From: Anaerolineaceae bacterium 46_22
GTDB lineage: Bacteria > Chloroflexota > Anaerolineae > Anaerolineales > Anaerolineaceae
Direction of reading: 5' to 3'
DNA: 8,297 nucleotides
NCBI GenBank assembly: GCA_001508595.1
Contig: LGHA01000045.1
Coordinates: 1 to 8,297, forward strand
Of this stretch, positions 1 to 5,446 are shown piece after piece; positions within the stretch are counted from its first letter, which is position 1, and every line of letters starts with the position of its first letter. The notes beneath the pieces were generated by a model. It ran no database searches. It saw only the letters and a list, made by a program, of their open reading frames with translations, and was not told the origin of the DNA. A program made the position numbers and the translations under genes.

Positions 1-193
1 TCATCTAGCTTATGGTGTGTTGAAAACACAAAAGCCTTTTGACCCAAATTATGGCGCTCAATTCAATTTTGGCTCTTGACTTTTATTACGGTATCTACGA
101 AAACTTTGATGGTATGAGTTTACCCCTGAACCAAAACCCATCAATGATTTCACATACACATTAATGTTGTTGGTTGAATTGAAATTAAAAAAT
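1..193. other. AT-rich intergenic region, no gene seen
   Basis: No convincing coding region was found on either strand. The only structure noted is a weak 6-bp hairpin at 16-30 (TGTGTT, loop GAA, AACACA) with no following U-tract. Whatever lies left of the window edge cannot be judged. The terminator of the leftward operon follows at 194-218. Confidence 0.5.
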
Positions 194-218
194 GGTGCGT
201 TCAAAACCGGAACGCACC
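194..218 (-). terminator. Intrinsic terminator after the deoxynucleoside kinase gene
   Basis: A perfect 9-bp inverted repeat, GGTGCGTTC (194-202) and GAACGCACC (210-218), encloses a 7-nt loop. Read on the minus strand the stem is followed at once by ATTTTTTAATTT, the expected U-rich tail. It lies about 100 bp past the kinase stop codon, so it probably ends the nrdR-nrdJ-hydrolase-kinase transcripts. Read on the plus strand a weaker T run follows after about ten bases, so it may also stop transcription from the left. Confidence 0.8.
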
Positions 219-259
219 CTACGCAAAAATTTTTAATGTCGAATTTTTGGTGCTAGTAA

Positions 260-321
260 CCAATCGCCTGATTCACCAATCTCCTAATACCCAATCACCT
301 GATTCAACAATCCCCTAATTA
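260..321. repeat. Two 31-bp tandem repeats built of four 15-16 bp subunits
   Basis: Positions 260-290 and 291-321 are tandem copies of a 31-bp unit agreeing at about 26 of 31 positions. Each unit is itself two related subunits with core CAATC-N-CCT-R-AT, so CAATC recurs at 261, 277, 292 and 308. The last copy ends at the kinase TAA (321-319). Spacing near 15.5 bp resembles an iteron or a degenerate minisatellite. There is no origin or initiator gene nearby, so a dispersed genomic repeat or slippage product is more likely than an origin. Confidence 0.7.
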
Positions 322-954
322 GAACACCATTTCTTCACGTCCGGATAGTTTCTCTTTGATTCTTTCGACAACGATATCGAGATGCTCTGTTTCATGGACA
401 AAATCGAGCGCATCGCTGCGGATGGTCAGCACCGGGCAGAGGTCGAAGGCTTCTATCCATTCGGTGTAAAAGCGCTCAAGCAGTGCAAGATAATCATGAG
501 AAATGCCTGTTTCGATGTTTCGTGCACGTCGTTGAATGCGCGCCATCAGCACAGAAACAGGTGCCTCCAGGTGGATTAAAAGATCGGGTTTTGGCAAGTC
601 ATTGACAACCAGGTTGTAGAGCCTGAGATAAGCATGATAATCGCGGTCATTCATGTTGCCCATTTGGTGGAGGGCGCGGGCAAAAATGTGAGCATCTTCA
701 TAAATGCTGCGGTCGAGAATCGCTGATTGGGGATTCTCTGCAAGGTAGATATGCTGTTCAGCGCGATGCCCGAGGAAATAAATTTGCAGGTGAAACGCCC
801 ATGCCTTCATGTTTTCATAGAAATCCGGTAAATATGGATTGTCTGCGACAGATTCGTAGGCAGTTTTCCATCCCAATCTTTCGCCGATGCGTTCAGTCAG
901 GGATGTTTTGCCTGCGCCAATATTTCCAGCTAAAAGGATCAAACGCTTCACCAT
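319..954 (-). CDS. Deoxynucleoside kinase (dNK/dGK/dAK family)
   Basis: This 211-residue protein matches the usual length of bacterial deoxynucleoside kinases, which transfer the ATP gamma-phosphate to the 5'-OH of deoxynucleosides in cytosolic salvage. Visible motifs: the P-loop GNIGAGKTS at residues 10-18, the YES motif with E34 as likely catalytic base, Q57 in a helix that in the family contacts the base, the DRS motif at 81-83 followed by E86, and an arginine-rich LID segment around 138-145 (RIQRRARN). The ATG at 954 sits directly before the P-loop strand, so the start is secure, although the upstream Shine-Dalgarno is weak (GAG six bases before ATG). It lies 39 bp after the hydrolase on the same strand and is probably co-transcribed. 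Location in an RNR cluster fits dNTP supply. Base preference (purine or pyrimidine) cannot be read confidently. Confidence 0.9.
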   Translation of the reverse strand: MVKRLILLAGNIGAGKTSLTERIGERLGWKTAYESVADNPYLPDFYENMKAWAFHLQIYFLGHRAEQHIYLAENPQSAILDRSIYEDAHIFARALHQMGNMNDRDYHAYLRLYNLVVNDLPKPDLLIHLEAPVSVLMARIQRRARNIETGISHDYLALLERFYTEWIEAFDLCPVLTIRSDALDFVHETEHLDIVVERIKEKLSGREEMVF

Positions 955-993
955 TGTTGGCTCATTTCTCTGGACGCGGTTTTTCGTATAGAT

Positions 994-1818
994 TTATGCG
1001 GGAATATTTCGCTTTAAGAATAAATCGACCATTTTCAAATAGGGTTGGTATTGCTCATAGCGAACACAATGACCAGCAGCACTGATATGCCCAAACTCTC
1101 CTTTTTCAAGAAGCTGAACAGCTTCAATGCCTAATGCGGGTGTCACAATCGCACCGCGATCATTGTCCCCTGTGACGATCAGGGTGGGGATGGTGATCGA
1201 TTTTGCAACATCTCGCCAGTCTATTGAGACATATGGATAATGGTCAAAGAAATTGGGGTCCAATTCGTGTTTTGACTGTGCCCATTCCTTCAAAATGGCT
1301 TCTTCCCAATTTGGGGATTCTTTTTTCTTAAGCCGGATGAGGTCTTTAATTGACTTTTCTTTAGAAGCCAAATTTTGCTTTTTCCATTCTTTCATGGCTT
1401 TTTTGAAGCCCTCTTCCGTTCCTTCCTGATCTGACCAGGGTGGATCTTCAAGCACAAGGCATGATGCCATCTCGGGGTATTTTGCTGCGAAACCAGCTGC
1501 GGTCGCCGCACCCATCGAGTGCCCAACAAGCCCTGGTTTTTCGAGATTAAGGGCTGTAATAAAATCATGTAAATCTTCCACAAGGTCAAAACGCTTCTCG
1601 GGTGAAACGCGTGAGGATTTACCATGCCCATAGGCATCGTACATGATAATGTCATACTTATCTTCCAAATCGCTCGCGAATTGATGCCAGCATAAACCAA
1701 AATCTGTCAGCCCGTGCGCCAGAACCAGGGCTGGTTTGTCCCCACTGCCCGTCCTCGTGTAGAAGAGCTGAATGCCATCGTTTACTGTTACGGTATCCTG
1801 TGTCCAATCTTTTTGCAT
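994..1818 (-). CDS. Alpha/beta hydrolase, substrate unknown
   Basis: A 274-residue alpha/beta-hydrolase fold protein, cytosolic as no signal peptide is seen. The catalytic triad can be placed: nucleophile S101 in GHSMG (99-103), acid D218 or D220 in TGDND, and base H250 in AAGHC. HG at 35-36 is the usual oxyanion-hole strand. Residues about 128-200 form a lysine- and glutamate-rich cap between core strands. Such proteins include esterases, lactonases, epoxide hydrolases and C-C bond hydrolases; the sequence does not decide among them. An ATG with a strong Shine-Dalgarno (TGGAGGAG at 1830-1823) supports the start. It lies between nrdJ and the deoxynucleoside kinase, 144 bp after the former and 39 bp before the latter, so a nucleotide-related role is possible but is only guilt by association. 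Confidence 0.9.
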   Translation of the reverse strand: MQKDWTQDTVTVNDGIQLFYTRTGSGDKPALVLAHGLTDFGLCWHQFASDLEDKYDIIMYDAYGHGKSSRVSPEKRFDLVEDLHDFITALNLEKPGLVGHSMGAATAAGFAAKYPEMASCLVLEDPPWSDQEGTEEGFKKAMKEWKKQNLASKEKSIKDLIRLKKKESPNWEEAILKEWAQSKHELDPNFFDHYPYVSIDWRDVAKSITIPTLIVTGDNDRGAIVTPALGIEAVQLLEKGEFGHISAAGHCVRYEQYQPYLKMVDLFLKRNIPA

Positions 1819-1852
1819 ATTTCTCCTCCAAGAAATTGTCTCTCCGAGATTT

Positions 1853-1895
1853 ATTATACTAATGATTATAATCCTATCGTCCTGTACAAATTGTA
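1853..1895 (-). promoter_or_regulatory. Possible promoter and operator ahead of hydrolase-kinase pair
   Basis: Two exact TATAAT hexamers occur on the minus strand at 1870-1865 and 1858-1853, 35 to 50 bp before the hydrolase start. Neither has a good -35 at 16-18 bp spacing. An 11-bp palindrome TACAA-A-TTGTA (1885-1895) lies where the -35 of the first TATAAT would be, which could be an operator or activator site. With AT-rich DNA chance matches are common, so an internal promoter is plausible but unproven. I see no strong terminator after nrdJ; a 6-bp hairpin at 1930-1946 (TTTCAT/ATGAAA) is weak. Confidence 0.35.
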
Positions 1896-1962
1896 TTTTT
1901 CATAAATTTTCCTGAAGAACTCATTAATGTTTCATCCTTCATGAAAATCGAAAAAGCCATGA

Positions 1963-4566
1963 TCAACACTCACTGAAGCCGCAGCTGTAGCATTTTTTAC
2001 ATCCTTCTTCGTTGACAAAAGTTGCCTGCCCACATTCAGGGCAGAGTTCACCAATCTTTCGCTGCTGCGGTGCTTCAAGGTTTTCTAAACCTTCTAAGGG
2101 AAGGGGTTGATATTCTATAAGTTTTGCCTCCTCGGGGATTTCATTTTCCCAGTGTCTGATATAGAGATATTCATCCAGAGCCTTGGCAATGCCGTCAGGC
2201 AACGATCGAATTCGGTTTGGGCCAAAACCAAGGGACCGACCCCCACCGATGCCCGCCAGCTGGTCCATAACGGCTTTGAGGCGTTTTCTTGGTTCAATGG
2301 GTGATGAAATGCGTAAAATGTAAGAAATCAAGCGCCCAATGGCTTCTGAGTGGGCCGCAGTCTCTGAGCCCGCCTTTGCCGATGTGACGAATACCTCGAA
2401 GGGCTGATTACCGCCGTTTTCATTGACGGTGACAAAAGCTTTCCCTAAAGGTGTTTCCACAGAATAAGTGTAACCTTTTAAGAAACTGGGTCTTGGTTTT
2501 TTAGTGTCATGCCATATTGGTAATTGTTGACCCTTCTCCGTTTGTAAATCCTGTTCTGATTGCGTTACGTCCTCATGTTTTGCTGCCAATCTCGACTCAG
2601 CAGTGCCTCTGGTTTCAAGCACAACCTGTTCCCGGGAACCGGTGACATAGACTGTGAGGCCCTTACAGCCTAATTCCCAGGCCAGTAAGTATGCCTTCGC
2701 GATGTCATCAGGTATTGCCGTGGATGGGAAGTTGATTGTTTTACTGAGGCTGTTATCAACAAATGCCTGAAGCGCTGCCTGCATCCGAACATGTTCTTCT
2801 GCTGTGATGTCGGAGGAGACAACAAAGATCTCCTTTGTAGATTCAGGAAGGCTTTCAATTTGTTGGCAGGTGCCAGTTTGGATGACCTCATTGATGATTT
2901 CCTCCCGTTGTTCCGGGCTAATGCGCAAGTTGTCCAATGCACGCTGGAATTGGGGGCTTACATAATTTAATTGAAGGTCCTTACCATTGTCGTTGACATG
3001 TCGGATATAAGCCAGAGCAAATACAGGTTCACAGCCGTAGCCTTCGCAGCCAGCAACAGTAGCAATTGTGCCCGTGGGTGCAATGGTTGTTTGTGCTGCG
3101 TTCCGTATGCCGTACTTCAAAATACCGTTGGTAATGCTTTCCCAGTCAATATCTGGTCGTCCGCAATCGTGTTTGAAGGGTTCAACGGGTTGTGGCGGCT
3201 GCCATCTTAAATTCTTTGGATCATAGATGCTGCCGTCAATGGCGGGGAAAGCGCCGCGCTGTTTTGCAAGCTCAATGCTGGTGCGCATGGAATGGTAACG
3301 GATAAAAGCCATAACCTGGGCTGCAAACTCCTGGCCTTCAGGGCTGCCATAACGGATACCGACATGATAGAGCAGATCTGCTAAACCCATAATGCCCAGA
3401 CCAATCCGGCGGGCACGTTTTGCTGATTCTTCAAGCTGCGGCACCGCGGGAACGTAGGCATTGGCTTCGACGACATCATCCAGAAAGGTCGTTGCTGTTT
3501 GGACGGTTTCCTGGAGTGCTTCCCAATCCACGCTGTTATCTGGACCGAAATGCTGTGCAAGGTTGATGGATCCCAGGCAGCAATTTTCATAAGGACCAAG
3601 CCACTGCTCACCGCAGGGGTTGGTCGATTCGAGGCGGTAGAGATGCGGTACCGGGTTATCTTTGTTGGCGGTATCGAGGAATAACATCCCGGGTTCCCCA
3701 TTATGATGTGCCTGGTTGACAATCTTATTAAATAATTCCCTGGCTTTAATAGTTTTGAAGGTCTTAATGGGCAAATCTGCCTGTATTGCATCATCTAAGT
3801 CACCGTTAAAATCCTGGTATTCGGGTGCACTTACATCGGGGAATCGCAAGTCCCATGATGCGTCTTCTTTAACTGCTTTCATGAACGCATCGGTAATACC
3901 CACTGAAATGTTGAAGTTTGTAATGGCATTTTCCGATGTCTTGCAAGTGACAAATTGCTCAATGTCCGGGTGATCGACCCGCAGCACGCCCATATTCGCG
4001 CCTCGCCGTGTGCCTCCCTGGGCAATTTCACCAAAGGCTTTGTCATATACACGCATAAACCCAATCGGACCCGTTGCCTGGCCAGCAGATTTTTTCACTC
4101 GTGAGCCGCTTGGCCGCAAGCGTGAAAAACTGAAGCCGTTGCCGCCCCCCGTTTGTTGGATCAGGGCAGCATTGCGCAGGGTCGTGAAAATCCCGTCGTC
4201 GCGCCTCCCCATGTCGTCTGAAATGGGGAGAACAAAGCAGGCAGCTAATTGGCCCAAAGGTGTTCCAGCACCTGTAAATGTGGGTGAATTTGGAAAGAAT
4301 TTTTTCGAGGTCAGCATTTGATAAAAATCGAGCGCTCGAGGCCCATAATCTTCGTCCCAGGTTTCTTCAATTTTCGCGACATGATAGGCGACTCGCCAAA
4401 ACATTTCATCAATGGTTTCCACAGGCTTGCCGTCTTTACCCTTACGTAGATAACGTTTGGCAAGGACCTGTCGGGAGTTTTCGGTAAGTTCAATGCTTGG
4501 CATATCTTCAGGAAGCGGTGGGGTGGGCAGCATACCCGTCAAATTTCTACCATTATTTTTTGACAT
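1963..4566 (-). CDS. nrdJ: Class II (adenosylcobalamin-dependent) ribonucleotide reductase
   Basis: An 867-residue cytosolic enzyme that reduces ribonucleotides to deoxyribonucleotides with a thiyl radical made from adenosylcobalamin. Key residues follow the family: NPCGE at 316-320 gives N316, thiyl cysteine C318 and E320; C110 (LAACF) and C329 (ENCC) are the likely redox pair; APTGT at 496-500 is the substrate phosphate-binding motif before a GCEGYGCEP segment. Residues about 695-800 resemble the TSCPD domain found in NrdJ proteins. The C terminus is a zinc-ribbon-like segment with C842, C845, C856, C859, C862 and C867; the last pair probably serves re-reduction of the active site. The catalytic N-domain starts near residue 27, leaving no room for an N-terminal ATP-cone. 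The Shine-Dalgarno AAGGAG lies six bases before ATG, and nrdR ends 27 bp upstream, so the two genes form an operon. Confidence 0.97.
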   Translation of the reverse strand: MSKNNGRNLTGMLPTPPLPEDMPSIELTENSRQVLAKRYLRKGKDGKPVETIDEMFWRVAYHVAKIEETWDEDYGPRALDFYQMLTSKKFFPNSPTFTGAGTPLGQLAACFVLPISDDMGRRDDGIFTTLRNAALIQQTGGGNGFSFSRLRPSGSRVKKSAGQATGPIGFMRVYDKAFGEIAQGGTRRGANMGVLRVDHPDIEQFVTCKTSENAITNFNISVGITDAFMKAVKEDASWDLRFPDVSAPEYQDFNGDLDDAIQADLPIKTFKTIKARELFNKIVNQAHHNGEPGMLFLDTANKDNPVPHLYRLESTNPCGEQWLGPYENCCLGSINLAQHFGPDNSVDWEALQETVQTATTFLDDVVEANAYVPAVPQLEESAKRARRIGLGIMGLADLLYHVGIRYGSPEGQEFAAQVMAFIRYHSMRTSIELAKQRGAFPAIDGSIYDPKNLRWQPPQPVEPFKHDCGRPDIDWESITNGILKYGIRNAAQTTIAPTGTIATVAGCEGYGCEPVFALAYIRHVNDNGKDLQLNYVSPQFQRALDNLRISPEQREEIINEVIQTGTCQQIESLPESTKEIFVVSSDITAEEHVRMQAALQAFVDNSLSKTINFPSTAIPDDIAKAYLLAWELGCKGLTVYVTGSREQVVLETRGTAESRLAAKHEDVTQSEQDLQTEKGQQLPIWHDTKKPRPSFLKGYTYSVETPLGKAFVTVNENGGNQPFEVFVTSAKAGSETAAHSEAIGRLISYILRISSPIEPRKRLKAVMDQLAGIGGGRSLGFGPNRIRSLPDGIAKALDEYLYIRHWENEIPEEAKLIEYQPLPLEGLENLEAPQQRKIGELCPECGQATFVNEEGCKKCYSCGFSEC

Positions 4567-4593
4567 GCGAGTCTCCTTAAATTTTTATTTTTA

Positions 4594-5046
4594 TTATTCT
4601 TCTGATAAAAGCCGGTCAATCTCTGAACGAATCGATTGTAAATCTTCAAATTGAAGATAAACAGAAGCGTAGCGAATATAAGCAATATGGTCAAGCTCTC
4701 TCAAAGCCTGGGTGACCATGTCGCCAACCACACGAGATGAAACCTCTGATTTACCCATTCTCTGCAGTGTCGATTCGATTTCGCCGATCAAGCGTTCAAT
4801 GTCAGCGCCTGATACAGGTCTTTTGGTACAGGCAAGGCGAATACCGTGGAGCAATTTCTCCCGATTGAATTCTTCTCGCGTACCATCCTGTTTAACGACT
4901 AAAGGGGTTGCCAGGATTGCCCTTTCCAGGGTGCTGAACCTTTCACCGCAATTTAAACATTCCCGCCTTCGACGGATTCCACCGGGGGCGTCTTTGGTGG
5001 TGTCAACGACTCTGGATTTTTCGTGCTGGCAATAAGGACAATGCAT
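4594..5046 (-). CDS. nrdR: Transcriptional repressor NrdR
   Basis: A 150-residue regulator that represses ribonucleotide reductase genes after sensing ATP and dATP. The N-terminal zinc ribbon has C3, C6, C30 and C33 with the basic RRRREC stretch that contacts DNA. An ATP-cone follows from about residue 48 (LVVKQDGTREEF) to about 138. An in-frame TTG lies one codon earlier at 5049, but the ATG at 5046 is preferred: it gives the family's usual MxCPxC beginning and stands seven bases after AAGGG (5058-5054). The gene leads an operon with nrdJ. A sigma70-type promoter and two NrdR-box-like palindromes lie just upstream, so autoregulation together with nrdJ is likely. Confidence 0.96.
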   Translation of the reverse strand: MHCPYCQHEKSRVVDTTKDAPGGIRRRRECLNCGERFSTLERAILATPLVVKQDGTREEFNREKLLHGIRLACTKRPVSGADIERLIGEIESTLQRMGKSEVSSRVVGDMVTQALRELDHIAYIRYASVYLQFEDLQSIRSEIDRLLSEE

Positions 5047-5090
5047 CAATTATCCCTTCTCATCATGGATGGTTTTCGCCGTGTAACAGT

Positions 5091-5106
5091 CCCCCAAATA
5101 TGGGGG
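5091..5106. promoter_or_regulatory. Putative NrdR box, promoter-distal
   Basis: The 16-bp element CCCCCAAATATGGGGG is palindromic (CCCCCA and TGGGGG arms of 6 bp). Against the known NrdR-box consensus acaCwAtATaTwGtgt it keeps C4, A6, A8, T9, A10, T11 and G13, while the flanks are GC-rich. It lies in the nrdR leader, 45 bp before the ATG, and is separated by exactly 15 bp from a second similar element at 5122-5137. That spacing equals the tandem spacing known for NrdR sites. In the transcript it could also fold as a hairpin. Confidence 0.65.
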
Positions 5107-5107
5107 T

Positions 5108-5122
5108 GGAACATTCTGTTCC
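5108..5122. promoter_or_regulatory. Perfect 6-bp inverted repeat between the two NrdR-like boxes
   Basis: GGAACA, spacer TTC, TGTTCC forms a perfect dyad that fills the 15-bp gap between the two NrdR-like boxes, overlapping the second by one base. It could be an operator for another regulator, or a leader hairpin; with a one-base bulge at 5107 the stem extends through GGG (5104-5106) and CCC (5123-5125), which would compete with folding of the first box. The similar Gram-positive SOS box has GAAC-N4-GTTC, whereas here the spacer is five bases, so LexA is not assigned. Confidence 0.45.
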
Positions 5123-5137
5123 CCCTACCAATTGGGT
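5122..5137. promoter_or_regulatory. Putative NrdR box, promoter-proximal
   Basis: CCCCTACCAATTGGGT has arms of the form nCCCwA and TwGGGn, like the first box, and agrees with the NrdR consensus at C4, T5, A6, A10, T11, T12, G13, G15 and T16, though its centre is CCAA rather than TATA. It begins about 8 bp downstream of the -10 element at 5151-5146, covering the probable transcription start, a position suited to repression. Taken alone it is weaker than the first box; the 15-bp phasing between them carries most of the weight. Confidence 0.55.
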
Positions 5138-5145
5138 GGGTTTTT

Positions 5146-5174
5146 ATTGTAACATAGGTAAAAGGGTGAATCAA
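5146..5174 (-). promoter_or_regulatory. Sigma70-type promoter of nrdR-nrdJ
   Basis: On the minus strand TTGATT (5174-5169) and TACAAT (5151-5146) are separated by exactly 17 bp. This predicts a start near 5139 and a leader of about 93 nt before the nrdR ATG. A 5-bp inverted repeat, GAATC (5168-5172) and GATTC (5180-5184), overlaps the -35. Two NrdR-like palindromes lie immediately downstream. Confidence 0.65.
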
Positions 5175-5222
5175 CAAAAGATTCGTATATATTTCTTAAA
5201 ATATTGCAATTTCGATGATTTT

Positions 5223-5251
5223 TTAACATTCAGAATTGGACTGGTTAAAAT
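5223..5251 (+). promoter_or_regulatory. Probable promoter of ptsI
   Basis: TTAACA (5223-5228) and TAAAAT (5246-5251) are 17 bp apart and each differs from consensus at one position. A start near 5258 would give ptsI a leader of about 190 nt. A TATAAT at 5404-5409 lies closer to the gene but has no recognisable -35. The DNA between about 5258 and 5446 holds no convincing gene; its one strong feature is the hairpin at 5376-5402. Confidence 0.5.
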
Positions 5252-5375
5252 ATAAAGCTTAACATGAGAAATCAGGAGACTTTCTTTGCGGGATCATTAA
5301 AATTTCAACCTGGTTTTTAAATCTATTACAGCCCTTCTCCTCATGGTTTGGAAATTTTCTTTCGAATTTTCTAGT

Positions 5376-5402
5376 ACCAGACCGCAATCTGCGGTTTCTG
5401 GT
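5376..5402 (+). promoter_or_regulatory. Strong hairpin or dyad in the ptsI leader
   Basis: ACCAG-ACCGCA (5376-5386), loop ATC, then TGCGGT-TT-CTGGT (5390-5402) pair over 11 bp with a two-base bulge. It ends 33 bp before the Shine-Dalgarno of ptsI. No U-tract follows (TTATAATT), so it is not a typical terminator. It may be an operator straddling the TATAAT at 5404, or an RNA element controlling ptsI expression. The regulator is unknown. Confidence 0.45.
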
Positions 5403-5435
5403 TTATAATTTACGGGAACTATCGGTAACGAGTAC

Positions 5436-5441
5436 AGGAGG
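5436..5441 (+). promoter_or_regulatory. Ribosome binding site deciding the TTG start of ptsI
   Basis: AGGAGG is a full-strength Shine-Dalgarno sequence five bases before TTG at 5447. The first in-frame ATG codons lie far inside the Enzyme I N-domain, so this site establishes the TTG as the true start. Confidence 0.85.
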
Positions 5442-5446
5442 AAACT

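Noticed and set aside
260..321. CRISPR array
   Set aside because: The repeats are contiguous and short with no unique spacers, and no cas gene is near.
2107..4487. Several 60-140 codon ORFs on both strands inside nrdJ
   Set aside because: All overlap the conserved NrdJ frame, have no family features and behave as shadow frames; the same holds for the ORFs within the kinase, hydrolase, nrdR, ptsI and ftsZ genes.
5047..5049. TTG as the nrdR start
   Set aside because: The next codon is ATG, gives the normal NrdR N terminus MHCPYC and has better Shine-Dalgarno spacing.
5108..5122. LexA (SOS) box
   Set aside because: Known Gram-positive-type sites are GAAC-N4-GTTC; here the spacer is five bases, so only a generic palindrome is claimed.
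5047..5145. Cobalamin riboswitch ahead of the B12-dependent RNR
   Set aside because: The predicted leader is only about 93 nt and I could not see a B12-box-like conserved core.
5264..5320. 18-codon leader ORF upstream of ptsI
   Set aside because: No Shine-Dalgarno precedes its ATG and it shows no attenuator-like codon bias.
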